Source of the DNA: CAYUMU01 sp964445985
Lineage (GTDB): Bacteria > Planctomycetota > Planctomycetia > Pirellulales > S012-138
Direction: 5' to 3'
Assembly: GCA_964445985.1 (NCBI GenBank)
Contig: CAYUMU010000001.1
Location: forward strand, 186,001 to 250,000
DNA length: 64,000 nt
Shown here: positions 16,745 through 24,905 of the stretch, in pieces
Layout: the number at the start of each line of letters is the position of its first letter
Numbering within the stretch: the first letter of the stretch is position 1
Notes under the pieces: model-generated
What the model was told of the DNA's origin: nothing
The model's database searches: none
Seen by the model: the letters and a program-made list of their open reading frames with translations, nothing else
Position numbers and translations under genes: made by a program

Positions 16745-17734
16745 ATGCAAAAACTTTCCACCATCCCCGCAAAACCGCTCCGCTGGCTCTGGCCCAACCG
16801 CATCGCCCTCGGCAAAGTCACCCTCCTGCTGGGTCCAACCGGCGTCGGCAAATCCCTCGTCACCCTCGACATGGCAGCCCGCGTCTCAGCAGGCAAACCA
16901 TGGCCCAACAGTCCAGAAGAAAACAACGAAGCCGGCAGCGTCCTCCTCTTCACCGGCCACGAGGACCTCTCCGACACCGTCCGCCCTCGCCTCGAAGCAG
17001 CCGGCGCCAACCTCGACCGCATCCACGTCCCACCCGCCGAAGAGAACGAACCGCTCACGCTGCCCGAAAACATCCAAACGCTCGAAGAGGCCATCAAAGA
17101 CACGCCCGAATGCCGCCTGGTCATCATCGACCCGTTCCCGGCCTATTTCCCCGCAACCGGCACAAGAAAACAACCGCCCCTCCAAACCATCCTCAAACCG
17201 CTCAACGACCTGGCGGCCCGCACCGGCGTGGCGATCGTGGCCGTCATGCCCATCCCCGAATCCACAAGCAAGGCGACCACGCAAAGAACAATCGCCAACC
17301 TCACTGCCCAAGCCGCGCCATACAGCGTCTGGCAGCTAACGGAAGAAGTAAGCGACCCCCACGAACCAACCCAGCACTGGCTCCTCCCCGTCCGCAACAA
17401 CCACGCCCCGCCAAACACGGCGATCTCATTCCAACCCCAAGCCGCCCCCAACCAAACCGCGGCCATCGCCGCTTGGCAACCAACCCCGGCGGCCCAAGCG
17501 CCCCATCCCAGCCGCAAACCCACCCGCCGCCGCGGCGCCAACAACCGCCACGCCCAAATTCCCCTCTTCAACTCCGAATTCCGAACTCCCCACTCCGAAC
17601 TTTCCCCCGGCTCCGAACGATTCGACGACGATCCCGACCCCTACGAAGGCCTCCCCAGCCTCCACGACTACCTCGACGACGACCCCGCCTACCCCAAACC
17701 CATGAACCTTCACCCGCCCCGCAAATCCCGCTAA
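16745..17734 (+). CDS. RepA-like (AAA_25) ATPase
   Basis: 329 residues. RecA-fold ATPase of the AAA_25/RepA type: IALGKVTLLLGPTGVGKSLV (Walker A) near residue 30, VLLFTGHEDLSDTVRPRLEAAG, and Walker B RLVIIDPFPAYF. In plasmids and phages these proteins are hexameric replicative helicases; in planctomycete chromosomes related genes occur without replication partners, and the role is unknown. The C-terminal about 90 residues are Pro/Arg-rich, include a heptamer-repeat insertion (translated LFNSEFRTPHSELS) and end acidic. The ATG at 16745 is the first after the repeat array. The plus strand is strikingly C-rich and G-poor. Direct repeats flank the gene. No primase or integrase is near. Confidence 0.78.
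   Translation: MQKLSTIPAKPLRWLWPNRIALGKVTLLLGPTGVGKSLVTLDMAARVSAGKPWPNSPEENNEAGSVLLFTGHEDLSDTVRPRLEAAGANLDRIHVPPAEENEPLTLPENIQTLEEAIKDTPECRLVIIDPFPAYFPATGTRKQPPLQTILKPLNDLAARTGVAIVAVMPIPESTSKATTQRTIANLTAQAAPYSVWQLTEEVSDPHEPTQHWLLPVRNNHAPPNTAISFQPQAAPNQTAAIAAWQPTPAAQAPHPSRKPTRRRGANNRHAQIPLFNSEFRTPHSELSPGSERFDDDPDPYEGLPSLHDYLDDDPAYPKPMNLHPPRKSR
17570..17604. repeat. Heptamer array inside coding sequence
   Basis: Five units (AACTCCG, AATTCCG, AACTCCC, CACTCCG, AACTTTC) lie in frame within the ATPase gene near its C-terminus and add about 12 residues. Confidence 0.8.
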
Positions 17735-17775
17735 TTCCTTTCCACCTCTCCGCGTCAGCGGAGGCCTCCCCTTTC

Positions 17776-17868
17776 AACCCGAAGCGTAAGCAAGGCCCTC
17801 TTCCCCCTTCAACCCGAAGCGTAAGCGAGGGAGTCCCTCCCGAACGTCCCTCGCTAACGCGTCGGGTT
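17776..17868. repeat. AACCCGAAGCGTAAGCGAGGG repeat cluster with large stem-loop
   Basis: Two direct copies (17776-17795, 17811-17831) and one inverted copy CCCTCGCTAACGCGTCGGGTT (17848-17868). The last two pair over 19 of 21 positions around a 16-base loop. A further copy is at 23022-23042 and a degenerate one near 16362-16407. Related palindromes are common between genes in Pirellulales, as far as I recall. Confidence 0.85.
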
Positions 17869-17936
17869 ATGAATCCGCGGCGAAGGCCCGCATTCCCCCG
17901 CGAAAGGGACGCGCCTGGAATCCGTTAGAGTCAGGC

Positions 17937-18005
17937 AATTTGCAATCCAATCCGCCCCAGCCCCGCAATCAACCACCCAAACCGCCCTCTTCAACTCCCA
18001 ACTCC
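17937..18005 (+). repeat. Long direct repeat, right copy
   Basis: Partner of 16589-16656. The copies begin 1348 bases apart. In both, the repeat ends in a heptamer-like AACTCC run: a full array on the left, only two units on the right. Confidence 0.8.
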
Positions 18006-18113
18006 ACGCGAGGGAGGCTGCGGCAAAATTTGACCCGCGTTTCTCGGCAGACGACAATGCGGATCAATGTTTGTCGTTGGCTCCACTTCGGTTCCCATTG
18101 CAGGTTGTTGCTG

Positions 18114-19568
18114 ATGTCTCGCATTCTTTTATGGGTTGGCCTGGTGGCTTGCTTCACCGCGCGGCCCGGGCTGGCGAACGATGCCAAGAAGCCCAACTTT
18201 GTGCTGGTGATGGCCGACGACCAGGGCTGGGGAGATGTGGGCTTCAACAGCGATTCTCCCCTGCAAACGCCGGTGATGGACGAGTTGGCTGCCAAGGGCC
18301 TGCGATTCAATCGCTTTTACGCGGCGGCCCCCGTCTGTTCGCCGACTCGCGGCAGCGTGATGACGGGCCGGCATCCCAATCGGTTTGGCTGTTTTAGCTG
18401 GGGGCATACGCTGCGTCCGCAAGAAGTTACCGTGGCTGAAGCCCTGAAGTCGGCCGGGTACGCGACGGGCCATTTCGGCAAATGGCATTTGGGCTCGATG
18501 CGCAAGGAGAGCCCTGTTTCGCCGGGCAACAGTGGTTTTGACGAGTGGGTTTCCAGCCCTAACTTTTATGAGAACAGTCCGCTGTTCAGTCACAACGGCC
18601 AGGTGATTCAAACCCAAGGCGAAAGCTCGCTGGTGACGGTGGATAAGGCGCTCGACTTTATTCGCGGCGCCGCGCAACAGGAGCAGCCGTTTCTGGCGGT
18701 GATCTGGTTTGGCAACCCGCATACGCCGCACGTGGCCTGGCCGGAGTTGAAGAAGCTGTATGCCGACCAACCGGAGAAGTTGGCCAACTATTGGGCTGAA
18801 ATTACCGGCATGGATCAAGCCCTGGGGCATCTGCGGCAAGAGCTGCGCACGCTGGGCGTGGCCGACAATACGGTGCTGTGGTACACCAGCGACAACGGCG
18901 CGGCGGCGCCCGGTTCCACCGGTGGACTGGCTGGCAAGAAGGGCAACCTGTTTGAAGGGGGAATTCGGGTGCCCTGCATGATTGAGTGGCCTGCCAAAAT
19001 TCGAACGGGCCAGGCCGTGGACCTGGCTTGTGGCACGGTCGATATCTACCCCACGCTGCTGGAGTTGGCCGGCGCCAAGGTGGAGCGGCAGCATCCGCTG
19101 GACGGTGTCAGCCTGGCGGGGCTCATCGAAGGCAAACCTCTGACCGAGCGCAAGCCGCTGGGCTTCTGGGTCTATCCCACGGCTGGCCGGCCGATGCGGA
19201 GCAGCGAAATGCTTCGCCAGCAGCAGGCGAGCGACTCCGAGGAGCTTCCTGCCAGCGAGGCCGGCGAGCAGTTCACCGACCTGAAGCAGTATCCGGAGTT
19301 TGAATTGCCTGGCCCGGCGGCTTGGATCGATGGCGACTACAAGCTGCATCGCACGCCGGCCGCCGTGAAATTGCCCACCGGGAGGGGCGATCGGGCGAAG
19401 TACAAGTTGTTCAATCTGGCCGACGATCCCAACGAAACCAAAGACCTGGCGAGCTCGGAGCTCGAGCGGGTGAAGGAGATGTCGGCCGCGCTGCAAGCGT
19501 GGCAAGAGTCGGTGGTGAACAGCCTGAATGGCAAGGACTATGCGCGGCCCTCGTCGCCCGCGAAATGA
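18114..19568 (+). CDS. Secreted sulfatase, family S1
   Basis: 484 residues with a Sec signal (MSRILLWVGLVACFTARPGLA). The type I sulfatase signature CSPTRG at residues 75-80 carries the cysteine converted to formylglycine, followed by MTGRHPNRFG. Metal-binding acids are in VMADDQGWGDVG, and the second signature is GYATGHFGKWHLGS; WYTSDNGAAAPGS adds further metal ligands. Such enzymes remove sulfate esters from polysaccharides, and planctomycetes carry many. Activation needs a formylglycine-generating enzyme, not seen here. The start at 18114 has AGG about nine bases upstream and begins the signal peptide; an ATG at 18057 adds residues that do not fit one. No sugar hydrolase is adjacent, so the substrate is unknown. 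Confidence 0.9.
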   Translation: MSRILLWVGLVACFTARPGLANDAKKPNFVLVMADDQGWGDVGFNSDSPLQTPVMDELAAKGLRFNRFYAAAPVCSPTRGSVMTGRHPNRFGCFSWGHTLRPQEVTVAEALKSAGYATGHFGKWHLGSMRKESPVSPGNSGFDEWVSSPNFYENSPLFSHNGQVIQTQGESSLVTVDKALDFIRGAAQQEQPFLAVIWFGNPHTPHVAWPELKKLYADQPEKLANYWAEITGMDQALGHLRQELRTLGVADNTVLWYTSDNGAAAPGSTGGLAGKKGNLFEGGIRVPCMIEWPAKIRTGQAVDLACGTVDIYPTLLELAGAKVERQHPLDGVSLAGLIEGKPLTERKPLGFWVYPTAGRPMRSSEMLRQQQASDSEELPASEAGEQFTDLKQYPEFELPGPAAWIDGDYKLHRTPAAVKLPTGRGDRAKYKLFNLADDPNETKDLASSELERVKEMSAALQAWQESVVNSLNGKDYARPSSPAK

Positions 19569-19634
19569 GAAACTGCCGATGGGGCTGGCCGGCAGGGCTG
19601 GCCGCCCAGGGGGGGCGAGGGCGTTGAAAAGCGG

Positions 19635-21065
19635 TCAGGCGGATTCGGCCTGAGGCGCGTCATCGGATTCATCGTCCTCGTAGTCGACCTCGGGGGGAGG
19701 GACTTGCATGTGGACTTCGAGCCGGGTGCCTCGGCCGGGCGCGGATTCCCAGCGGGCGTGGCCGCCGAACATTCCGGCCCTTTCGGTAATTCCTTTCAGG
19801 CCGAACCGATCGGCAGACACGTCGTCCATGTGGAAGCCGACGCCGTTGTCGCGGATTTCGATGCAGAAATCGTGCCGTTGCTGGCTGACGTTGATGTGAA
19901 TGGTGGTGGCTTTGCCGTGCGTGAGGGCATTGCCTACGCCCTCTTGGACGATGCGGAAGACCACGCCATCGAAGACGTCGTTGATGAATTCCTTGGACAA
20001 CTGGCAGCAGAGGCGGAATTGGCAGGAGCTGGTTTTTTGCCAGTCGGCAATGGCATGCCGCAGGGCGTCGGTGATGCCCCGGTCTTCGATGATCATGGGC
20101 CGCAAGTCGCTGATCAATCGCCGCGACTCGTCGATGGCCCGCTTGACCAGATGCCGGGCGACCTTGAGCGCGGGCGCCTGCTCGTCGGTGACTTTGGCCT
20201 TGGCGCCTTCGAGGTGCAGGCTGGCCCCCACGATTAACTGCGCCAGGCCATCGTGAATGTCGGAAGAGATCAGGCGCCGCTCGCGTTCTTGCAGTTCGAA
20301 CAGTTGGCGAATGGTGGTGGCTTTGAATTGGAGTTTTTGTTCCCATTCTTTTTGGGCCGTGATGTCTTGCATGGCCCCCAGCACGCGCGTCAGCGTGCCA
20401 TCGCTGTCGCGGGCCAAGAGCGCCCTGTTGAGCACAAAGGCATACTTGCCGTTGATCCGCCGGAAGCGGTGTTCGCAGGTCCAATGCGGATTGTCGCTGG
20501 CCATTTGGGCGTGGAGCGACGACATGACCCGTTGGCGGTCTTCCGGGTGAATATGGTCCATCCACCAATCCCAGGTGCCGTTGGTGGCAGGGCCGACGCT
20601 GCCAAAGCAGCGTTCGAACACGTCGTTCCACCAGACTTGATGAGCCCTGAGGTCGACGTCCCAGATGGCGTCGCTGGTGGCTTCCATCACCAGTCGCAAA
20701 CGCTCCTCGCTGGTGCGCAACTCTTCGGCTTGCCGCTGTTGCTCGGTAACATCGCGGGCCGTGGCTACGATGGCGCCCTCTTCCACGCGGATCGACATCC
20801 AGGCCAGCCAGCGATAGGAGCCGTCGCGGCAACGATAGCGGTTTTGAAAACGAACGGTTTGGTAGTTGGTGGACAGCAACCGCCGCGCTTCTTGCAGCGT
20901 GGCCGATTTGTCGTCGGGATGCACCAGGTCAACGTAAGGCTGACTGAGCAGTTCTTCTTCGGACCAACCCAAGGTGGCAGTCCAAGCGGGGTTTACCCGC
21001 GTGAAGTAGCCATCGCTATTGGCCAGGCACAGCAATTCGTTGCTGAAATTGAAAAAGTCGATCAT
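19635..21065 (-). CDS. PAS-domain sensor histidine kinase, NarL/HisKA_3 type
   Basis: 476 residues, no membrane segment. Two PAS/PAC modules (about 1-110 and 120-245; NSDGYFTRVNPAWTATLGWS, HPDD, YRCRDGSYRWLAW) are followed by a HisKA_3 dimerisation domain with the phospho-acceptor His271 in SSDIHDGLAQL, and a HATPase domain (EGVGNALTHG N-box, IRDNGVGF G1 box, GLKGITERA). The short acidic tail ends in AESA. Kinases of this group phosphorylate NarL/FixJ-type regulators, and none is adjacent. The PAS modules suggest a cytoplasmic or cofactor-bound signal. Start at ATG 21065; an upstream frame to 21152 adds a basic stretch unlike PAS. Confidence 0.88.
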   Translation of the reverse strand: MIDFFNFSNELLCLANSDGYFTRVNPAWTATLGWSEEELLSQPYVDLVHPDDKSATLQEARRLLSTNYQTVRFQNRYRCRDGSYRWLAWMSIRVEEGAIVATARDVTEQQRQAEELRTSEERLRLVMEATSDAIWDVDLRAHQVWWNDVFERCFGSVGPATNGTWDWWMDHIHPEDRQRVMSSLHAQMASDNPHWTCEHRFRRINGKYAFVLNRALLARDSDGTLTRVLGAMQDITAQKEWEQKLQFKATTIRQLFELQERERRLISSDIHDGLAQLIVGASLHLEGAKAKVTDEQAPALKVARHLVKRAIDESRRLISDLRPMIIEDRGITDALRHAIADWQKTSSCQFRLCCQLSKEFINDVFDGVVFRIVQEGVGNALTHGKATTIHINVSQQRHDFCIEIRDNGVGFHMDDVSADRFGLKGITERAGMFGGHARWESAPGRGTRLEVHMQVPPPEVDYEDDESDDAPQAESA

Positions 21066-21810
21066 GGCGCCGCCGTGTCTTGAGACGTAGTCTTGCGAAC
21101 GTCGCTGCAAAACAGGCAGTGTTCGAGCGCGATGCGCTGCCCAACTGCCCAAACTCGGCAGTGCTCCCCCTTTGAAAAAATAATGGATGAAAGCCCCTTT
21201 TCCGAGCCGCTACCCCACCTTCTTGTTGTTGCGCAAGGGGGGAACAAAGCTCTGCGTATGGTAAGAAATACCCGAAACGGAAAATGAGCGATCATTGTCC
21301 CGCTTCGGACGCCCGTGATAGGCGCACCCCGCAGATGCTGCTCCCTTATTCGCCGCAAACGTGAGGAGATTGGCGAAGTTTGCTATCGAAATAGCCGTAA
21401 TTTGTTTTGGCAGGCAATCCTTGCCGGCCATTCGACGGTTGTAGTTTAGTGAGCCGGGGAGCAACTGTCGATCAAATTGAGACCGCCAACCGCATGGCCA
21501 TCCAACGCGGCAACTCGGCGCCGCGGGGCGGACGGCGAAAGGCCCGAGTGACAAACCGCGTGAGCACGGCCTGGGCCGCCTGTTGCTCCGATGTTTTGTC
21601 GCCGGGCGACTGCACGAAAATCAACGAGCGACGGCTGCATTGGTTGCCGCGCGGGCCAGGGCCTCTCGGGCGGCTTCCAGATACTTTTCTCAGTGCACTT
21701 TTCGCCGTGGCAGGGGTGACAATTGAGGCCGGGGCCGGTATGGTCATCCAGCAGATTGCACCCTGTTTCTTCTTTAGGCGGCCAACCCGGAAAGCCTTGC
21801 CCCCTCACCC
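21066..21810. other. Spacer holding a decayed gene
   Basis: 745 bases between a minus-strand kinase gene and a plus-strand membrane protein gene. The part from about 21472 to 21735 carries a frameshifted relic (listed separately). The rest, 21066-21471, holds nothing recognisable; open frames there are short and without domains. Confidence 0.6.
21472..21735 (-). pseudogene. Relic of a DUF1592-type cytochrome-domain protein
   Basis: Three minus-strand frames in succession carry pieces that belong together: NCHPCHGEKC (a CxxCH haem motif, 21723-21696), KYLEAAREALARAATNAA (21686-21633) then VAR and a stop, and LIFVQSPGDKTSEQQAAQ... continuing to VTRAFRRPPRGAEL (21624 onward). The KYL-x-AA-x-EAL and LxRFxxRAFRRP stretches are characteristic of planctomycete DUF1587/DUF1592 proteins, which are normally about 700 residues or more. 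Here the haem motif and the middle segment are nearly adjacent and separated by frameshifts, so most of the gene is deleted. Assignment is from remembered family motifs. Confidence 0.6.
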
Positions 21811-22272
21811 ATGTTTGCCATTTTGACTTTGACCGATCTGGTGCCGGTGCTGCAGTTGGCGATTGGCCCGGTGATTGTGATTTCTGGCGTGGGGCTGGTG
21901 GTGCTCTCGATGACCAACCGCTACGGCCGGGTGATCGATCGCGTGCGGGCCCTGTGCGAAACCCAGCGGCTCAAGGTTCGCGACGTGGGCGGTCAGTTGG
22001 CGGTGTTGCTGCGGAGAGCCCGGCTGTTGCGAACGGCCATTTTTTTGGCGGTGATTTGCCTGGTGCTGGCCACCGTGGTGATCATTCTGCTGTTTGTGGC
22101 GGCGCTGGCGAAGATCGAAATCGCGGCGGTAATTGCCGCGATGTTTATCAGCTCGATGGCTTCCTTTAGTTTGGCCTTGCTGTACTTCTGCATTGAAGTC
22201 AACGCGTCGCTGGTGGCTCTGCAGTTGGAAATCAAAGACAGCCCTCTCGCTAAGGAAGCGTCGAGAGCCTGA
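21811..22272 (+). CDS. DUF2721 family membrane protein
   Basis: 153 residues, mostly hydrophobic, with about three membrane segments: residues 9-33, 75-100 and 104-128. The N-terminal LQLAIGPVIVISGVGLVVLS followed by NRYGRVIDRVRAL is the DUF2721 signature. The family is widespread in bacteria and of unknown function. ATG at 21811. A CPBP protease gene follows 84 bases later on the same strand, so the two may be cotranscribed. Confidence 0.82.
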   Translation: MFAILTLTDLVPVLQLAIGPVIVISGVGLVVLSMTNRYGRVIDRVRALCETQRLKVRDVGGQLAVLLRRARLLRTAIFLAVICLVLATVVIILLFVAALAKIEIAAVIAAMFISSMASFSLALLYFCIEVNASLVALQLEIKDSPLAKEASRA

Positions 22273-22356
22273 TGGTGCCGACCCGCGGCGCCCGCTTACA
22301 ATGGCCGCTCGTTCGCCCGCCTCGGGCCTGAAGTTTCCTCCGACCCTCTCCCGATC

Positions 22357-22950
22357 ATGCCTGCTCCTTCACCCCGAGGGCCTGTTGTCGTTTCCGCCGT
22401 GGTGGTGGAAGGGGGGTTGGCCGTGGCTGCCTGGTGGCTCGGTGGCTGGTGGGGATATCCACCACAAGCCCATCTTCACCTCAGCCTGGCGGCCGTGGGT
22501 TGGGGAGCGCTGGGCGTGCTCCCCATGCTGCTGTTGATGGTCTGGGTCACGCGCTCCTCTTGGCGGCCCTGGCGGCATCTTTCGAGCCTGGTTCGCCGGC
22601 AGGTGGCGCCGCTGTTTGCCGATTGCTCGTACCTGGATCTGGCCTTGATTTCAGCCCTGGCTGGGTTGGGCGAAGAAGCCATGTTCCGCGGAGTGCTGCA
22701 ACCGGGTCTCGCCAGCTGGTGGGGAACCTGGCCCGCCCTGCTGGCGGTGAGCCTGCTGTTTGGCATGGCCCACATGATGACGCCGGCCTACTTCTTGATG
22801 GCGACCCTGATGGGGGCATTCCTGGGCGGATTGATGCTGTTTACCGAGAACCTGCTGGCTCCCATCGTGGCCCACGCCACGTACGACTTTTTGGTGCTGT
22901 GCTATTTGCTAAGACAGCCGAGGCGGAGGCAACCTGTCGACGAGCCATAG
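22357..22950 (+). CDS. CPBP/CAAX-type intramembrane protease
   Basis: 197 residues, with several hydrophobic membrane segments. The family motifs are present in order: GEEAMFRGVLQ (EExxxR), FGMAHMM (FxxxH) and APIVAHATYDF (HxxxN/D-like). These form the glutamate-based active site of CAAX proteases and bacteriocin-processing enzymes. The substrate is not evident. It follows the DUF2721 gene on the same strand. The N-terminus is Pro/Val-rich and the ATG at 22357 is the first that includes the first membrane segment. Confidence 0.85.
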   Translation: MPAPSPRGPVVVSAVVVEGGLAVAAWWLGGWWGYPPQAHLHLSLAAVGWGALGVLPMLLLMVWVTRSSWRPWRHLSSLVRRQVAPLFADCSYLDLALISALAGLGEEAMFRGVLQPGLASWWGTWPALLAVSLLFGMAHMMTPAYFLMATLMGAFLGGLMLFTENLLAPIVAHATYDFLVLCYLLRQPRRRQPVDEP

Positions 22951-23021
22951 CAGGGCGGCGTTGGATTGAGGGTGTCTTGTTGTTGGATGGCTGGTGCCAG
23001 CGTGGGACGGTTGGGGGCGGC

Positions 23022-23042
23022 CCTCGCTGACGCGTCGGGTTG
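23022..23042. repeat. CCCTCGCTGACGCGTCGGGTT palindrome family copy
   Basis: A single arm of the family seen as a full stem-loop at 17811-17868, differing at one base from the inverted arm there. A partner arm is not visible nearby. Confidence 0.75.
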
Positions 23043-23117
23043 TGAATAAACGGGGCCATGCGGTGGGGACATTCGCAAACCATCCCGCGGAAAAAGCGGT
23101 AAAATCCCAAGCTCTGC

Positions 23118-23145
23118 AATTCCGAACTCCGAATTCCGAATTTCC
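23118..23145. repeat. Heptamer array, four units
   Basis: AATTCCG, AACTCCG, AATTCCG, AATTTCC, ending one base before the ATG at 23147. As at 16644-16727, the array sits directly in front of a start codon. Confidence 0.85.
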
Positions 23146-23146
23146 C

Positions 23147-24835
23147 ATGCACACCGGCAGTGAAGCCTTCCTGCAAATGCTGGTCGATGCCGGCGTGAGG
23201 TACATTTTTGGCAACCCAGGCACCACTGAGTTGCCGCTGATGGACGCCCTGGCCGCCGATGACCGCATGCGCTACATCCTGGGCTTGCAAGAAGTGCCCG
23301 TGGTGGCCATGGCCGATGGCTACGCCCAAGCCAGCGGCCAGATTGGCGTGGTGAATTTGCACATCAGCTGTGGGCTCGGCAACGCGCTGGGCATGCTCTA
23401 CAACGCCCACCAGGAAGGGACGCCGCTGCTCATTACGGCTGGCCAGCAAGACCGGCGGATTTCGCTGGAAGAGCCGGTGCTGTGGTCGGACATGGTGGCC
23501 GTGGCCCGCCCTTGGACGAAATGGGCCTGCGAAGTTCAGCGGCTGGCCGATCTGCCCAAAGCCCTGCGTCGGGCCGCGCAAACCGCGCTCACGCCGCCGA
23601 CGGGGCCTGTCTTTCTCTCCATTCCGCTCGATGTGCAGATGGAACAGGCCGAGCTCGACCTCACGCCCGCGGCGCCGCTAAACGTGAAATTTCGTCCTCC
23701 CTCGGAAGCCATTCAGCAAGCGGCGAGGTTGCTCGCCTCGGCCGAAAAGCCTGCCATTCTCGCCGGCAGCCGCGTGACGGAAGCTGGCGCTATTGGCGAG
23801 TTGGTGCAACTGGCCGAAGCCTTGGGAGCCCCCGTGATCGCCGAGTCGGGCACCAGTCACGGCCGGTTGCCCTTCCCCTGCGACCACGCCCTGTATGCCG
23901 GCTGCTTACCGCTGTGGTCGCCCGATGTGAACGACCGCCTGGCCCCCCACGACGTGCTGCTGGTGGTGGGCATGAACCTGCTGCGGCAATATCTGCACCA
24001 CGAACCGCCGCCGATTCCGCCGGGGGCAAAAGTGGTTCATGTGGATCAAAACGCCTGGGAGCTGGGCAAGAACTACCCGCTCGCCGCCGGCGTGTGGGGG
24101 CATTTGCAGCCGGCGCTTGCCGAGCTGGGGCCGGCCGTGGCGAGGCTGCAAACGCCCGCGGCACGGCAAGGCGCTCAGCAGCGAATGGGGGAGTACGCCT
24201 CGGCCCGCGATGCTTCGCGAAGGGAATTGGAGCAAACCATTGCGGCCGAGGGGGCGGGGCGTCCGCTTTCGCCGGCGGTTTTCATGGCGGCGCTGGCCCG
24301 CGCGATGCCCGCGAACACCGCCGTGATTGAAGAGGCCGTGACCACGACGAACAACCTGCTCGAACGGCTCGGCGCCATCACCGACCCCAGCGGTTATTTC
24401 GGCCATCGCGGTTGGGCTTTGGGTTGGGGCCTGGGGTGCGCCCTGGGAGTGAAGCTGGCCTGGCCCGACCGGCCCGTGCTGTCCATCCTCGGCGAAGGCG
24501 CGGCCATGTACGGCATTCAAGGGCTGTGGACGGCAGCTCGCTACAACATCCCGGTGACATTCGTGATTGCCAACAACGCCCAGTACCAGATCCTCAAAGC
24601 GGGCAGCCGAGGGCTGGGGCTCCCTCAGGCCCTGGCAGGGAACTTCCTGGCCCAAGACCTCAACCAGCCCGAGATCGATTTCGTGGGCCTGGCCCAATCG
24701 CTGGGAGTGAAGGCGGCCCAGGTGGAAGACCCCGAGGAACTTACAACACGCGTGGCCGCTTCGCTGGCCGGCAATGGCCCTCAACTATTCAACGTGCCGA
24801 TCCGCCGGAGCGTGGTGGATAAGATTGTGAGCTAA
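23147..24835 (+). CDS. Benzoylformate decarboxylase-like ThDP enzyme
   Basis: 562 residues with the three-domain layout of ThDP-dependent 2-oxoacid decarboxylases. The N-terminal Pyr domain has FGNPGTTELPLMD (Glu that activates the cofactor), ALQE-like LGLQEVPVVAMADGYAQASG, and VNLHISCGLGNALG with the active-site His seen in benzoylformate decarboxylase. The C-terminal PP domain has LGEGAAMYGIQGLWTAARYNIPVTFV then IANNAQY. The Mg-binding GDG is GEG here (Glu450). Resemblance is closest to benzoylformate decarboxylase, but family members also act on other 2-oxoacids, so the substrate is open. The start at ATG 23147 avoids repeat-derived residues encoded upstream. It stands alone as a transcription unit. 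Confidence 0.82.
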   Translation: MHTGSEAFLQMLVDAGVRYIFGNPGTTELPLMDALAADDRMRYILGLQEVPVVAMADGYAQASGQIGVVNLHISCGLGNALGMLYNAHQEGTPLLITAGQQDRRISLEEPVLWSDMVAVARPWTKWACEVQRLADLPKALRRAAQTALTPPTGPVFLSIPLDVQMEQAELDLTPAAPLNVKFRPPSEAIQQAARLLASAEKPAILAGSRVTEAGAIGELVQLAEALGAPVIAESGTSHGRLPFPCDHALYAGCLPLWSPDVNDRLAPHDVLLVVGMNLLRQYLHHEPPPIPPGAKVVHVDQNAWELGKNYPLAAGVWGHLQPALAELGPAVARLQTPAARQGAQQRMGEYASARDASRRELEQTIAAEGAGRPLSPAVFMAALARAMPANTAVIEEAVTTTNNLLERLGAITDPSGYFGHRGWALGWGLGCALGVKLAWPDRPVLSILGEGAAMYGIQGLWTAARYNIPVTFVIANNAQYQILKAGSRGLGLPQALAGNFLAQDLNQPEIDFVGLAQSLGVKAAQVEDPEELTTRVAASLAGNGPQLFNVPIRRSVVDKIVS

Positions 24836-24845
24836 TGTACGGAGG

Positions 24846-24860
24846 GGTGGTTCAACCACC
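24846..24860. repeat. GGTGGTT-C-AACCACC hairpin between convergent genes
   Basis: 7-bp arms around one base, in the 70-base gap between convergent stop codons. A similar GTGGTTT-AGA-AAACCAC element lies at 9004-9020. No T-tract; it may still end transcription. Confidence 0.5.
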
Positions 24861-24905
24861 GCGGCGTGGCCGGCGGTTCGCCCTCGCCAAGCCGCGCTCC
24901 ACGAT

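Larger units (their letters stand above)
17735..18113. other. Spacer with palindromic repeats, ATPase gene to sulfatase
   Basis: 379 bases that contain the AACCCGA..CGAGGG repeats (17776-17868) and the right copy of the long direct repeat (17937-18005). No gene is seen. The sulfatase open frame extends into this region, but the part before 18114 has no signal peptide or ribosome-binding site. Confidence 0.65.

Noticed and set aside
21811..22272. Whether the DUF2721 gene is part of the relic before it
   Set aside because: Opposite strand, intact frame and a clear separate family.
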